Part shown: positions 16,606 to 24,586 of the stretch, in pieces
Layout of the letters: every line of letters starts with the position of its first letter
Position numbering within the stretch: position 1 is the first letter of the stretch
Source of the DNA: Peloplasma aerotolerans
GTDB taxonomy: Bacteria > Bacillota_I > Bacilli_A > Acholeplasmatales > Acholeplasmataceae
Assembly (NCBI RefSeq): GCF_030012175.1
Contig: NZ_JASCXW010000005.1
Coordinates: 38,775 to 102,774 of the forward strand
DNA: 64,000 nucleotides
Reading direction: 5' to 3'
The notes under the pieces: generated by a model
Told to the model about the DNA's origin: nothing
Seen by the model: only the letters and a program-made list of their open reading frames with translations
Databases searched by the model: none
Translations under genes and position numbers: made by a program

Positions 16606-17459
16606 TGCAAGCAAATGCATTAAGGGTTAAAAATAAACCTAAGAAGAAGCTAGAATTCTTCTTAAGTATCCCCTATTATTTTGTTTTAATATCATTGGTT
16701 GTTGTTCCTATTTTTCTACTCGTTATCTCATCATTTCAATTTGATAATCGAAGTGGTATCTATCCAATTAGTTTTACATTTGATCATTACCTTGATTTTT
16801 TAAGAGCAACAGCATTTGTTAGAGCAATGACAGCATCGCTTTGGATTGCTGCAGCAACAACTGTTGTGACATTAATGATTGGTTATCCATTAGCTTATAT
16901 TTTAACAAAGATGAAATTAAGGACTCAAATTGCATTGCTTTTATTAATTAATGCTCCAATGTGGATCAACATGTTATTAAGAGTTAGAGCGTTAGAACAA
17001 ATTATGCGAATGTTCTTCCCTTATTTAATTGATACCGTACCAGGTGTTGTGTTAGGACTTGTATATGTTTATTTACCATTTATGGTTTTACCAATCTACG
17101 CAGTATTATCAAAGATAGATCCTAATTATTTAGAATCATCTGCTGATTTAGGAGCAAATAAATTTAAAACCATTGTTAAAGTTGTTATTCCTTTATCATT
17201 ATCAGGCGTTTTAGCAGGAATACTTATGGTATTCTTACCAGCAGCAACTACAATTATTATTCCTCAATATTTAGCACCTAGTCAAAATATTTATATGATT
17301 GGGACATTAATTGAAAAGAGTATTATCAATAATGGAAGAATTAGTTATGCATCAGCGGTTGCGATTGTTTTATCGATTGTAATTCTTGGTATTGTTTATT
17401 ATATTAAAAAACTTGATCGCTATAAGGGGGTTAATCAAAATGAAAAAGAAACGTATTAA
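16605..17459 (+). CDS. potB: Spermidine/putrescine ABC transporter permease PotB
   Basis: Start chosen at ATG 16605, overlapping the potA stop (TAATG) with GGAG eight bases upstream; the in-frame ATG at 16599 is too close to that site. The 284-residue permease has six membrane helices and the EAA-loop variant ESSADLGANKFKTIVKVVIPLSLSGV that contacts PotA. It works with PotC to form the membrane channel. The last 20 bases overlap potC. Confidence 0.9.
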   Translation: MQANALRVKNKPKKKLEFFLSIPYYFVLISLVVVPIFLLVISSFQFDNRSGIYPISFTFDHYLDFLRATAFVRAMTASLWIAAATTVVTLMIGYPLAYILTKMKLRTQIALLLLINAPMWINMLLRVRALEQIMRMFFPYLIDTVPGVVLGLVYVYLPFMVLPIYAVLSKIDPNYLESSADLGANKFKTIVKVVIPLSLSGVLAGILMVFLPAATTIIIPQYLAPSQNIYMIGTLIEKSIINNGRISYASAVAIVLSIVILGIVYYIKKLDRYKGVNQNEKETY

Positions 17460-18252
17460 CCCTACGCAAATCATTTTTATTATTTTAGTATTTCTATTTA
17501 TTTACGCACCAATTATTTCTATTGCGGTTTTCTCATTCAATGAAGCGAACTCATTAACAAGATGGTCTGGTTTTACACTGCAGCGATATGTTGATCTATT
17601 TACAGACCGTGAACTATTTAATTATAGAAATCCAAGGGAAAGTATTGTCTTTATGACATTATGGATTGCAATTGTATCAACATTGGTTTCGACTGTCTTT
17701 GGAACGTTTGCAGCCATTGCTTTAACGAAATCGAAAAAAATAATTAGAGATTTAACGATGAGTGTCAATAACATTCCAATTGTTAGTCCAGAAATCATTA
17801 CTGCAGTCTCTTTAATTGTATTATTTGGTGCACTACAAATTGCTCCTAGTTATAATACGATGTTAATCGCACATATTGCTTTTAGTACACCCTATGTATT
17901 AATAACAGTGTATCCAAAAGTAAAAAGCTTAGATCCAAATATAGCAGATGCAGCCTACGACTTAGGTGCTTCACCATTTAAAGCTTTGATTAAGGTTATC
18001 CTACCTCAAATTAAAGTAGCAATTATCGCTGGTGCGGCTATTGCGTTTACCATGTCATTTGATGATTTTATCATTTCATACTTTGTTGCTGGATCATCAG
18101 GGGATAAAAATATATCGATTTACTTATATACGAATCGTTTAAGCCCCAAACCTATTATTAATGCATTATCCACCATAATTTTATTGATTATTGGTGGTAA
18201 AATAACCTATGATTATTTCAAATCTGGGAAAAAGATGGAGGAATTAGAATGA
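17440..18252 (+). CDS. potC: Spermidine/putrescine ABC transporter permease PotC
   Basis: Start at ATG 17440 (MKKKRINPTQIIFII), with AAGGGGG ten bases upstream. 270 residues, six membrane helices and the EAA-loop DAAYDLGASPFKALIKVILPQI. It overlaps potB by 20 bases and potD by 4 (ATGA), indicating tight translational coupling within the polyamine importer operon. Confidence 0.9.
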   Translation: MKKKRINPTQIIFIILVFLFIYAPIISIAVFSFNEANSLTRWSGFTLQRYVDLFTDRELFNYRNPRESIVFMTLWIAIVSTLVSTVFGTFAAIALTKSKKIIRDLTMSVNNIPIVSPEIITAVSLIVLFGALQIAPSYNTMLIAHIAFSTPYVLITVYPKVKSLDPNIADAAYDLGASPFKALIKVILPQIKVAIIAGAAIAFTMSFDDFIISYFVAGSSGDKNISIYLYTNRLSPKPIINALSTIILLIIGGKITYDYFKSGKKMEELE

Positions 18253-19427
18253 AAAAAAGTTTTTTAATGATCTTATTATTGACACTTACCTTATTATTGG
18301 TATCATGTGAAACAGGACCAGTTTTGAGGTTATATAACTGGGGAGAGTATATTGACGATGAATTAGTTGAGCAATTTGAAGCAGAAACTGGCATACGTGT
18401 TAAACAAATTGCGTTTGATTCAAATGAAGTTGCGATTACTCAAATCAAAGGTGGAAATCAATATGATTTAGTAATTCCAAGCGACTATGCGATTGAGCAA
18501 TTGGCAAGTGAAAGTTTAATCATACCCATCAATTGGACAAAAATAACAACATTTGATCCTGAGACTGATTTAGCTGATGGATTGGATTCAATATTGGATA
18601 CATTAGAAAGTGGAGCAAACGGTTTTGATTTATTAGAATATGCGGTTCCATACTTTTGGGGCAATGTAGGCGTTTTATATAATACTGAAATAGTCGATGA
18701 AAATGATTTAACAGGTTGGGATGTTTTAAAGAATACTGACTATAAAGTTGCCTTTTATAACAGTTCAAGGGATGCCTTTATGCCTGCTTTAAAATCTATT
18801 GGTGCAGGATCGATCAACCATCCTACAACAGCAGAATTTGATGCAGCAGTTGCATGGCTAAATGAAGCTTTGACAGCACAAACTGACGTGATTACAGATG
18901 ATATCTTTGAAGCAATGCTACATCCTGCAAGATATGATCTAGCTGTTGCGTATTCAGGTGATGCAAATTATTTAATGTCTGAAAATGATACGTTAGGATT
19001 CTTTGTCCCTGAAGAAGGAACAAACATTTGGGTAGATGCATTTGTTATACCTGTTCAAGCAAATCAAGATTATGCATATCAATTTATTAACTTTATGATG
19101 TCTTATGAAGCTGCACTACAAAATACAGAGTATGTAGGATACTCTACACCTAGAAAAGATGTGTTTGAAGAAGTTTTAGGTGTTGGTGGTGAGTTTGAAG
19201 ACTATAGTGATTCTTATAACGTAAGAATTAGTGTAAACGATGAAGTCTATCGCTACAATGAAAGCTTAAAGCTTCAAATGGATACAAAATGGCAAGAAAT
19301 TCTAGCAAACAAGGGTTATGATGATGATGGATTAGGATTTGCTGCTATTTTAACCATTGTATTGATTGGCGTCATTGTCGTCACGACAACAGGATATTCA
19401 ATTATTAGAAAACGAAGAAGAACATAA
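18249..19427 (+). CDS. potD: Polyamine-binding lipoprotein PotD with C-terminal membrane anchor
   Basis: 392 residues. A signal peptide ends in the lipobox LVSC (C20), followed by the PotD/PotF fold (LRLYNWGEYIDDELVEQFEAETGI; later YDLVIPSDYAI and the ligand-pocket region VAYSGDANY). Unusually, the C-terminus adds a hydrophobic helix (about 367-385) and a basic RKRRRT tail, so the protein would be anchored at both ends. The usual family length is about 350, consistent with an added anchor. RBS GGAGGAATTAG. Last gene of the operon, followed by a terminator. Confidence 0.9.
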   Translation: MKKSFLMILLLTLTLLLVSCETGPVLRLYNWGEYIDDELVEQFEAETGIRVKQIAFDSNEVAITQIKGGNQYDLVIPSDYAIEQLASESLIIPINWTKITTFDPETDLADGLDSILDTLESGANGFDLLEYAVPYFWGNVGVLYNTEIVDENDLTGWDVLKNTDYKVAFYNSSRDAFMPALKSIGAGSINHPTTAEFDAAVAWLNEALTAQTDVITDDIFEAMLHPARYDLAVAYSGDANYLMSENDTLGFFVPEEGTNIWVDAFVIPVQANQDYAYQFINFMMSYEAALQNTEYVGYSTPRKDVFEEVLGVGGEFEDYSDSYNVRISVNDEVYRYNESLKLQMDTKWQEILANKGYDDDGLGFAAILTIVLIGVIVVTTTGYSIIRKRRRT

Positions 19428-19436
19428 TATGTATAG

Positions 19437-19468
19437 AAAGTGGATCTTATAGATTCACTTTTTTTATG
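19437..19468 (+). terminator. Intrinsic terminator of potABCD
   Basis: An 11-bp stem AAAGTGGATCT/AGATTCACTTT (one G-U pair) with a TAT loop is followed by a T run. Confidence 0.85.
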
Positions 19469-19535
19469 AATAAAAAGAAAGAAAATCAAATTATTTGTCT
19501 CATCAAAATTTATGAAAGCGTATGTCAAAAAACTA

Positions 19536-19551
19536 TTGACAACGGTTTCAC
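19536..19551 (+). promoter_or_regulatory. cre-like (CcpA/LacI-family) operator on the uxaC promoter
   Basis: TTGACAACGGTTTCAC matches the cre consensus WTGNNARCGNWWWCAW at 15 of 16 positions (only the last base deviates) and contains the central CG. It covers the -35 box, so binding would block transcription. This suggests carbon catabolite repression or a dedicated LacI-type repressor. No LacI-family gene is in the window. Confidence 0.6.
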
Positions 19552-19564
19552 ATCATGGTAAAAT
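19536..19564 (+). promoter_or_regulatory. Promoter of uxaC
   Basis: TTGACA (19536-19541), a 17-base spacer, TAAAAT (19559-19564). The gap between potD and uxaC (19,428-19,740) holds the pot terminator, this promoter with its operator-like box, and a long folded leader; no coding frame is evident in it. Confidence 0.8.
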
Positions 19565-19570
19565 AAATCT

Positions 19571-19740
19571 AGATATAAACAGTGTCCGTATATAAAGACG
19601 GTTTAGAGTTAGATATTCTTTAAAGATTCTAAACTCAAATATAATAAATGAGTCATCAAATTAGCAGAACAATGAAATTCGATGATTTATTGTAATGTGC
19701 TTATCTAATCATTTCAATAAGTACTCAAGGAGAACGACCG
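19571..19740 (+). promoter_or_regulatory. Long structured 5' leader of uxaC
   Basis: About 170 transcribed bases before the start codon. Two stems are visible: GTTTAGA/TCTAAAC around 19601-19636, and TCATC-A-AATT/AATT-C-GATGA around 19652-19686. No T tract follows either, so it is not an obvious terminator-type attenuator. No known riboswitch motif was recognised. The ribosome site is AAGGAGA, ending near 19733. Confidence 0.4.
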
Positions 19741-21135
19741 ATGAAAACTTTTATTCATGAAGATTTTTTATTACATAATGAAGTGGCTAAAAAACTATTT
19801 CACCAACATGCTAAAAAAATGCCGATTATTGATTATCATTGTCATTTAGATCCAAAAGAAATTTATGAAGATAAAAAATTCAGAAATTTATTCGATGCAT
19901 GGCTTTCAGGAGACCACTATAAGTGGAGATTAATGAGAGCAAATGGTGTTACAGAAGACTATATAACTGGAAATAAACCAGAATTTGATAAATTTATGAA
20001 ATGGGCAGAAGTTGTTCCAACGCTTGTTGGTAATCCTTTGTATCATTGGACACATTTTGAGTTAAAGCGTTTTTTTGGAATTGATACACTATTAAGCCCT
20101 GAAACAGCAGAAGACATCTATAAAGAAGTTAATCAAAAATTAGAGAGTTTAACTGCTAGAAAGTTAATCGAAATGAGTCATGTTGATGTGATATGTACAA
20201 CAGATGACCCAATCGATTCGTTGGAATGGCACGATAAGTTAAATGAAGATCAAAACTTTAAAACTACGGTTTTACCAGCTTTTAGACCGGATAAAGCAAT
20301 TAACATTGAATTACCGTGGTTTCAAGAATGGATTATTAAATTAGGTAAAGTAGTTGGTTATACATTATCTAACATTAATTTACTAAAAAAAGCAATCACC
20401 GAAAGAATTGAATTTTTCCATGAAAAAGGATGTAGATTATCTGATCATGCACTTGATGTTGTTTCATATGAGAGAACAACCAATGAAGAGATTGCGATGA
20501 TTTATGAAAAAGCAATGCAACACGAAGATTTAACACCTAGAGAAATTAGAAAGTATAAAGGATATTTACTCGTTTTCTTAGGTCAAGAATATAAAAAAAG
20601 AGACTGGGTCCAACAATATCATATTGGTGCACTCAGAAACTTATCAGAACGTATGCTTAAAAATTTAGGACCAGATACAGGTTTTGATGCAATTAATGAT
20701 GGTCTTATTGCTAAACCATTAAGTCAATTGATGGATGCACTAGATGCAACCGGAGATCTGCCAAAAACCATTTTATATACTCTAAATCCAAGAGATTTTG
20801 AAGTTGCGATTACGTTGATGCAAGCTTTCCAGGGTGGTGGCATTGCTGGTAAGATACAATTTGGTTCAGCTTGGTGGTTCTTAGATACCATTGATGGCAT
20901 GACAAAGCAAATTAAAGCACTAGCAAATAACGGATTGTTATCTAGATTTGTTGGCATGTTAACAGATTCAAGAAGTTTCTTATCTTATCCAAGACATGAG
21001 TACTTTAGAAGATTGTTATGCAACATTATTGGTGAACAAGTAATGCTAGGTTATTTTCCTGAAGATTACACATTATTAGGTAAAATGGTTGAGGATATTT
21101 CTTATAGAAATGCGAAAGACTATTTTAACTTTTAA
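19741..21135 (+). CDS. uxaC: Uronate isomerase UxaC
   Basis: 464 residues, matching the family (about 470). It isomerises D-galacturonate to D-tagaturonate and D-glucuronate to D-fructuronate in the cytoplasm. The amidohydrolase-fold metal motif DYHCHLDPKEI is near residue 31, and RFVGMLTDSRSFLSYPRHEYFRRLLC near the C-terminus is characteristic. It is the entry enzyme for free galacturonate and is transcribed ahead of the pectin-oligosaccharide importer genes. It has its own promoter and cre-like site. Its 3' end overlaps the convergent pectinesterase gene by 4 bases. Confidence 0.95.
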   Translation: MKTFIHEDFLLHNEVAKKLFHQHAKKMPIIDYHCHLDPKEIYEDKKFRNLFDAWLSGDHYKWRLMRANGVTEDYITGNKPEFDKFMKWAEVVPTLVGNPLYHWTHFELKRFFGIDTLLSPETAEDIYKEVNQKLESLTARKLIEMSHVDVICTTDDPIDSLEWHDKLNEDQNFKTTVLPAFRPDKAINIELPWFQEWIIKLGKVVGYTLSNINLLKKAITERIEFFHEKGCRLSDHALDVVSYERTTNEEIAMIYEKAMQHEDLTPREIRKYKGYLLVFLGQEYKKRDWVQQYHIGALRNLSERMLKNLGPDTGFDAINDGLIAKPLSQLMDALDATGDLPKTILYTLNPRDFEVAITLMQAFQGGGIAGKIQFGSAWWFLDTIDGMTKQIKALANNGLLSRFVGMLTDSRSFLSYPRHEYFRRLLCNIIGEQVMLGYFPEDYTLLGKMVEDISYRNAKDYFNF

Positions 21136-22028
21136 TCATTTATGGAGCAATTAAAATTATCCAATATATAAAGTTTTAGTTGCTCCATCCCCTCCGTTTT
21201 CAAGTCATGGGAAAACTTGGATTCTATATAAGGAAACTCATAAAATCTATAATGTGTCTTATCCCAATTATCATAGCGTTCCTTTGCAAAGTTTCCTGTG
21301 AATTTCGAATTCACAAATACAGTTGATCCGTAGTCTCTCCATGGTCTTGCAAGAAAGACAGTTTCAGATGTCATAGAGACTATTTCACATTGATTGAAAA
21401 TCATCCCATACAATGATGTTTCATAAGTTGATGGTGCAGCTATATATCCTTTGGCTAAGGCAACAATGGTTGATTGATTAAATAAAGCTGTTCCACTACC
21501 AAAGATAAAATCAACATCACCTTCGATATGGCAGGTCTCAAAGTAATGAAATAAATGATGGGTATGTCGCTGTTCATCTAGAAGAAAACCTTCATAACGT
21601 TCAGTTAGGTCAATAGGTAGTGGACCTAAAAATAAAGTATCTTGATGACCCATCAAATTGCAGTTTATCACTCTTGTATGATTGCCATACAAAGAAAGAG
21701 CAACCGCTTGACCGATTTTTAATCCGGATCCAGAAGTATTTTGAATGGTTAGGTAATTAAGTTCAACATAATCTCCTAAGACCATAACAGTAGAAGTACG
21801 AAACGTATTATATAATAATCCGTCTTCATGCATTTTATAGCTATAATCGTTATAGCATATTAAAGTTTTACCTGATTTTGAACCATATAATTTTAGATGA
21901 TTATGCTTTATGCGAAGTTTTTGTACATAAACTCCAGGTTCTAAATAAACCTCCAAAGTTTCGCTTAAAGGATAACCATCAATGGTTTCTTGGATATTAT
22001 CAGTTGTGTTTAAAGATAGCTTGATCAT
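21132..22028 (-). CDS. Pectinesterase (carbohydrate esterase family 8), cytoplasmic
   Basis: 298 residues with the CE8 signature regions: GQAVAL (Q107), GHQDTLF (Q129, D130 as acid), GDVDFIFGSG (D173 as nucleophile) and LARPWRDYGS (R228, W230). It demethylates homogalacturonan or its oligomers. There is no signal peptide or lipobox, so it should act inside the cell on imported methylated oligogalacturonides. This is unlike secreted plant-pathogen enzymes. RBS AAAGGAG. It is encoded opposite to the rest of the island and has its own minus-strand promoter. Confidence 0.92.
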   Translation of the reverse strand: MIKLSLNTTDNIQETIDGYPLSETLEVYLEPGVYVQKLRIKHNHLKLYGSKSGKTLICYNDYSYKMHEDGLLYNTFRTSTVMVLGDYVELNYLTIQNTSGSGLKIGQAVALSLYGNHTRVINCNLMGHQDTLFLGPLPIDLTERYEGFLLDEQRHTHHLFHYFETCHIEGDVDFIFGSGTALFNQSTIVALAKGYIAAPSTYETSLYGMIFNQCEIVSMTSETVFLARPWRDYGSTVFVNSKFTGNFAKERYDNWDKTHYRFYEFPYIESKFSHDLKTEGMEQLKLYILDNFNCSIND

Positions 22029-22057
22029 AGGGTATGCTCCTTTTTAAGTCTATCTAT

Positions 22058-22086
22058 ATTATATAAAGGAGTTGTTAGTTTGACAA
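22058..22086 (-). promoter_or_regulatory. Promoter of the pectinesterase gene
   Basis: Minus strand: TTGTCA (22086-22081), a 17-base spacer, TATAAT (22063-22058). It overlaps the ribosome site and first codons of the divergent membrane-protein gene at 22080. Confidence 0.75.
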
Positions 22087-22631
22087 TAAAGAAATTTCGA
22101 ACAATGGACTTAATTGTTTTGACAACAGCTGCTATCATCACTGATATATTGCTTGCTCTATTTGGATTAATTGGTATTCGTTTGTATTTAGCAATATCAT
22201 ATCCAATCATTATTCTTTGTTATATTCGTTGGAGAAAATATGGACTCTTTAGTCATATGGCGGTCGTATTTGCTCATTTCATTCTTTATGGTCTTTATTT
22301 AGATGTCGGTTGGTTGATTACGTTAGCTCATATTTTAGCATTGATGATGTTTGCACTTATCTTACCGATATTAAAGACTAAAACTTATAACAAAAAGCGT
22401 GTTGAAATGAAGTATAACATCTTATTATACTTAGGTATTTATTTAACGGTATTTCTTGCAGAATGGATATTATTTGCAATCTTTGGATTTGGTTTAGAAT
22501 TGCTTAATCATGCGCTAAATCATTCTCTAAATTTATTATTAGGGTTAGGACTTATTATGATCATGGCTTATCAAAAAGATTTAATGGTCAATATGCATCA
22601 GTATCTTTTAGAAAAAGATGAGGACAAGTAA
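22080..22631 (+). CDS. Five- or six-helix membrane protein at the head of the importer operon
   Basis: 183 residues with an apparent TTG start preceded at 9 bases by AAAGGAG. Hydrophobic helices lie at about 10-30, 35-50, 56-75, 78-97, 112-135 and 143-163, with a charged C-terminal tail. It sits 3 bases before the first permease gene, so it should be co-expressed with the sugar ABC importer. Size and helix number resemble small substrate-specificity or YesL-like accessory proteins, but I cannot assign a family. Confidence 0.7.
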   Translation: MTIKKFRTMDLIVLTTAAIITDILLALFGLIGIRLYLAISYPIIILCYIRWRKYGLFSHMAVVFAHFILYGLYLDVGWLITLAHILALMMFALILPILKTKTYNKKRVEMKYNILLYLGIYLTVFLAEWILFAIFGFGLELLNHALNHSLNLLLGLGLIMIMAYQKDLMVNMHQYLLEKDEDK

Positions 22632-22634
22632 TAT

Positions 22635-23693
22635 ATGAATAAAGAAAATATGACTAAAAATCAAATTTCCATTGAAGAGATAAGAAGAGAAGAACTTATC
22701 GAAGAAATGGAACGCACTAGATTTCATCGCTATTGGCACCAAGTCAAAAAAGACTGGCCAATTTATGTGATGCTTATTCCTGTCATCTTATTTTTCTATT
22801 TCTTTAGATATCGTCCAATTGGCGGTATTATGATTGCGTTTAAAAATTATGATAATTATAGTGATACCGTAGGGAATGCAGATTTCTATGGTTTTTATGC
22901 GTTTAGATATATTATGTTTGGTCCACAAGCAACAGCTTTTTGGCAAGCATTTAGAAATACATTTACATTAAGCACCTATGGATTGTTCTTTGGATTTCCA
23001 ATTCCAATTATCTTAGCTTTATTATTTAGTGAAATGAAAAATGAAGCCTATCGTGCAACAACTCAGATTATTTCATATTTACCAAGATTCATCTCTACGG
23101 TTGTTATTACATCAATCTTAGGATTAATGCTTGCTGGTGGTAATCAAGCCATGGCACCAGGCTTATTAAATGGTATGTTCGTAAGATGGGGTTGGATAGA
23201 GTTAGGTACGCCTATGCTATCAAAACCTGAATATTTTAGGTCTATTTATATCTTATCGAATATTTGGGAATCAGCTGGTTATGGATCCATTGTATACTTT
23301 GCAGCAATTATGGCGATTAGTCCTACCAATTATGAGGCAGCTAAAATTGATGGTGCAAATAAACTAGCTCAAATCAGATATGTAACATTACCTGGAATGG
23401 CACCAACGTTAACGATTATGTTGATTCTTAGAATCGGTGAAACGCTTAATGTCGGATATGAAAAAGTTATGTTATTAACAGCCAATCGAGGAAGTGAAGT
23501 GCTTCGAACAGCAGAAGTTATTTCCACATATGTTTTAAAGCTAGGTAATATTGGTATTGGTGCGAGTGCTGGTTCTGCAGCTGGTGTGAATTTTGCAGCT
23601 GCAGCAGATGTGTTTAACTCATTTATCGCAATGTTTTTGGTACTTGGGGCTAATTTTATTAGCCGTCGTGTCTCTGACACTTCGTTATTTTAG
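22635..23693 (+). CDS. Oligosaccharide ABC transporter permease (LplB/YtcP-type)
   Basis: 352 residues. A charged N-terminal extension (about 1-40) precedes six membrane helices, as in LplB-like permeases that handle pectin-derived or other complex oligosaccharides. The EAA loop is EAAKIDGANKLAQIRYVTLPGM. It pairs with the following permease and the 703-residue binding lipoprotein. Context of uxaC, pectinesterase and GH28 points to (methyl)oligogalacturonides as substrate; this is inference from gene order. Confidence 0.88.
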   Translation: MNKENMTKNQISIEEIRREELIEEMERTRFHRYWHQVKKDWPIYVMLIPVILFFYFFRYRPIGGIMIAFKNYDNYSDTVGNADFYGFYAFRYIMFGPQATAFWQAFRNTFTLSTYGLFFGFPIPIILALLFSEMKNEAYRATTQIISYLPRFISTVVITSILGLMLAGGNQAMAPGLLNGMFVRWGWIELGTPMLSKPEYFRSIYILSNIWESAGYGSIVYFAAIMAISPTNYEAAKIDGANKLAQIRYVTLPGMAPTLTIMLILRIGETLNVGYEKVMLLTANRGSEVLRTAEVISTYVLKLGNIGIGASAGSAAGVNFAAAADVFNSFIAMFLVLGANFISRRVSDTSLF

Positions 23694-23702
23694 GAGGCAT
23701 CT

Positions 23703-24566
23703 ATGAAAAGACTAGATAAAAGTGAGTTAATCTTTAAAATACTAGCATATGTTTTAATAACTTTATTTGCCTTAACGACTTTATATCCTTTTATCTATAG
23801 TATTTCTATGGCTTTAAGTGGTATTGATGCAGTAGAGCAAGGTCGAGTTGTTTTATGGCCAGTAGAGCTTCAATTTGATGCCTTTGGTGCGCTTTTATAT
23901 GGCGAAAGAGCGAAAAGTTTTTGGATTTCTTATACAAATACTTTGTTTTATACATTTTATGGTACTGCATTTAGTATTATCTTATCGATCTTTGCTGCTT
24001 ATGCATTAGCAAAATCGAATTTATTATTCAAGCGTCAAATCGCATTCTTAATCGTATTTACAATGTGGTTTAGTGCAGGTTTAATTCCTACTTATATTAA
24101 CTACAGAGAACTATTAGTCAACAACCGTTGGGGTATTATTTACGGTTTTGGTGTTCAGGCATTTAATATTTTGTTATTAAGAAATTATTTCAATGGTATC
24201 TCCAAAGAGATTGAAGAAGCAGCAATTGTTGATGGGGCAAACGAATTCCAAGTACTCGGTAGTATCTACATTCCAATGTCGAAGTCAGCACTAGCAACGG
24301 TTACATTATTTTATGCTCTAAATCGTTGGAATGGATATTTTTGGAATATGCGTCTTGTTCAAGGTAATGAACATCCGCTTCAAGTTATATTAAGAGGTAT
24401 CACTGAGGCAGCACGTGATACTGATGTTGTTGTTAATTATCCGTATTCACTATTTTCACTTGCGTATGCTGCTATTATCTTGTCTATTATTCCAATCATC
24501 GTTATATATCCTTACTTGCAGAAGTATTTTGCTAAAGGTGTTAACGTTGGTGGGGTTAAAGAATAA
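23703..24566 (+). CDS. Oligosaccharide ABC transporter permease (LplC/YtcP-type)
   Basis: 287 residues, six membrane helices, with the EAA loop EEAAIVDGANEFQVLGSIYIPMSKSAL. It is the second membrane subunit of the importer. RBS AGGAGG, 9 bases after the first permease. The C-terminus FAKGVNVGGVKE is typical of the MalG/LplC branch (KG...GGVKG). Confidence 0.9.
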   Translation: MKRLDKSELIFKILAYVLITLFALTTLYPFIYSISMALSGIDAVEQGRVVLWPVELQFDAFGALLYGERAKSFWISYTNTLFYTFYGTAFSIILSIFAAYALAKSNLLFKRQIAFLIVFTMWFSAGLIPTYINYRELLVNNRWGIIYGFGVQAFNILLLRNYFNGISKEIEEAAIVDGANEFQVLGSIYIPMSKSALATVTLFYALNRWNGYFWNMRLVQGNEHPLQVILRGITEAARDTDVVVNYPYSLFSLAYAAIILSIIPIIVIYPYLQKYFAKGVNVGGVKE

Positions 24567-24586
24567 AAATAGAAAGGGAGAAAGAA

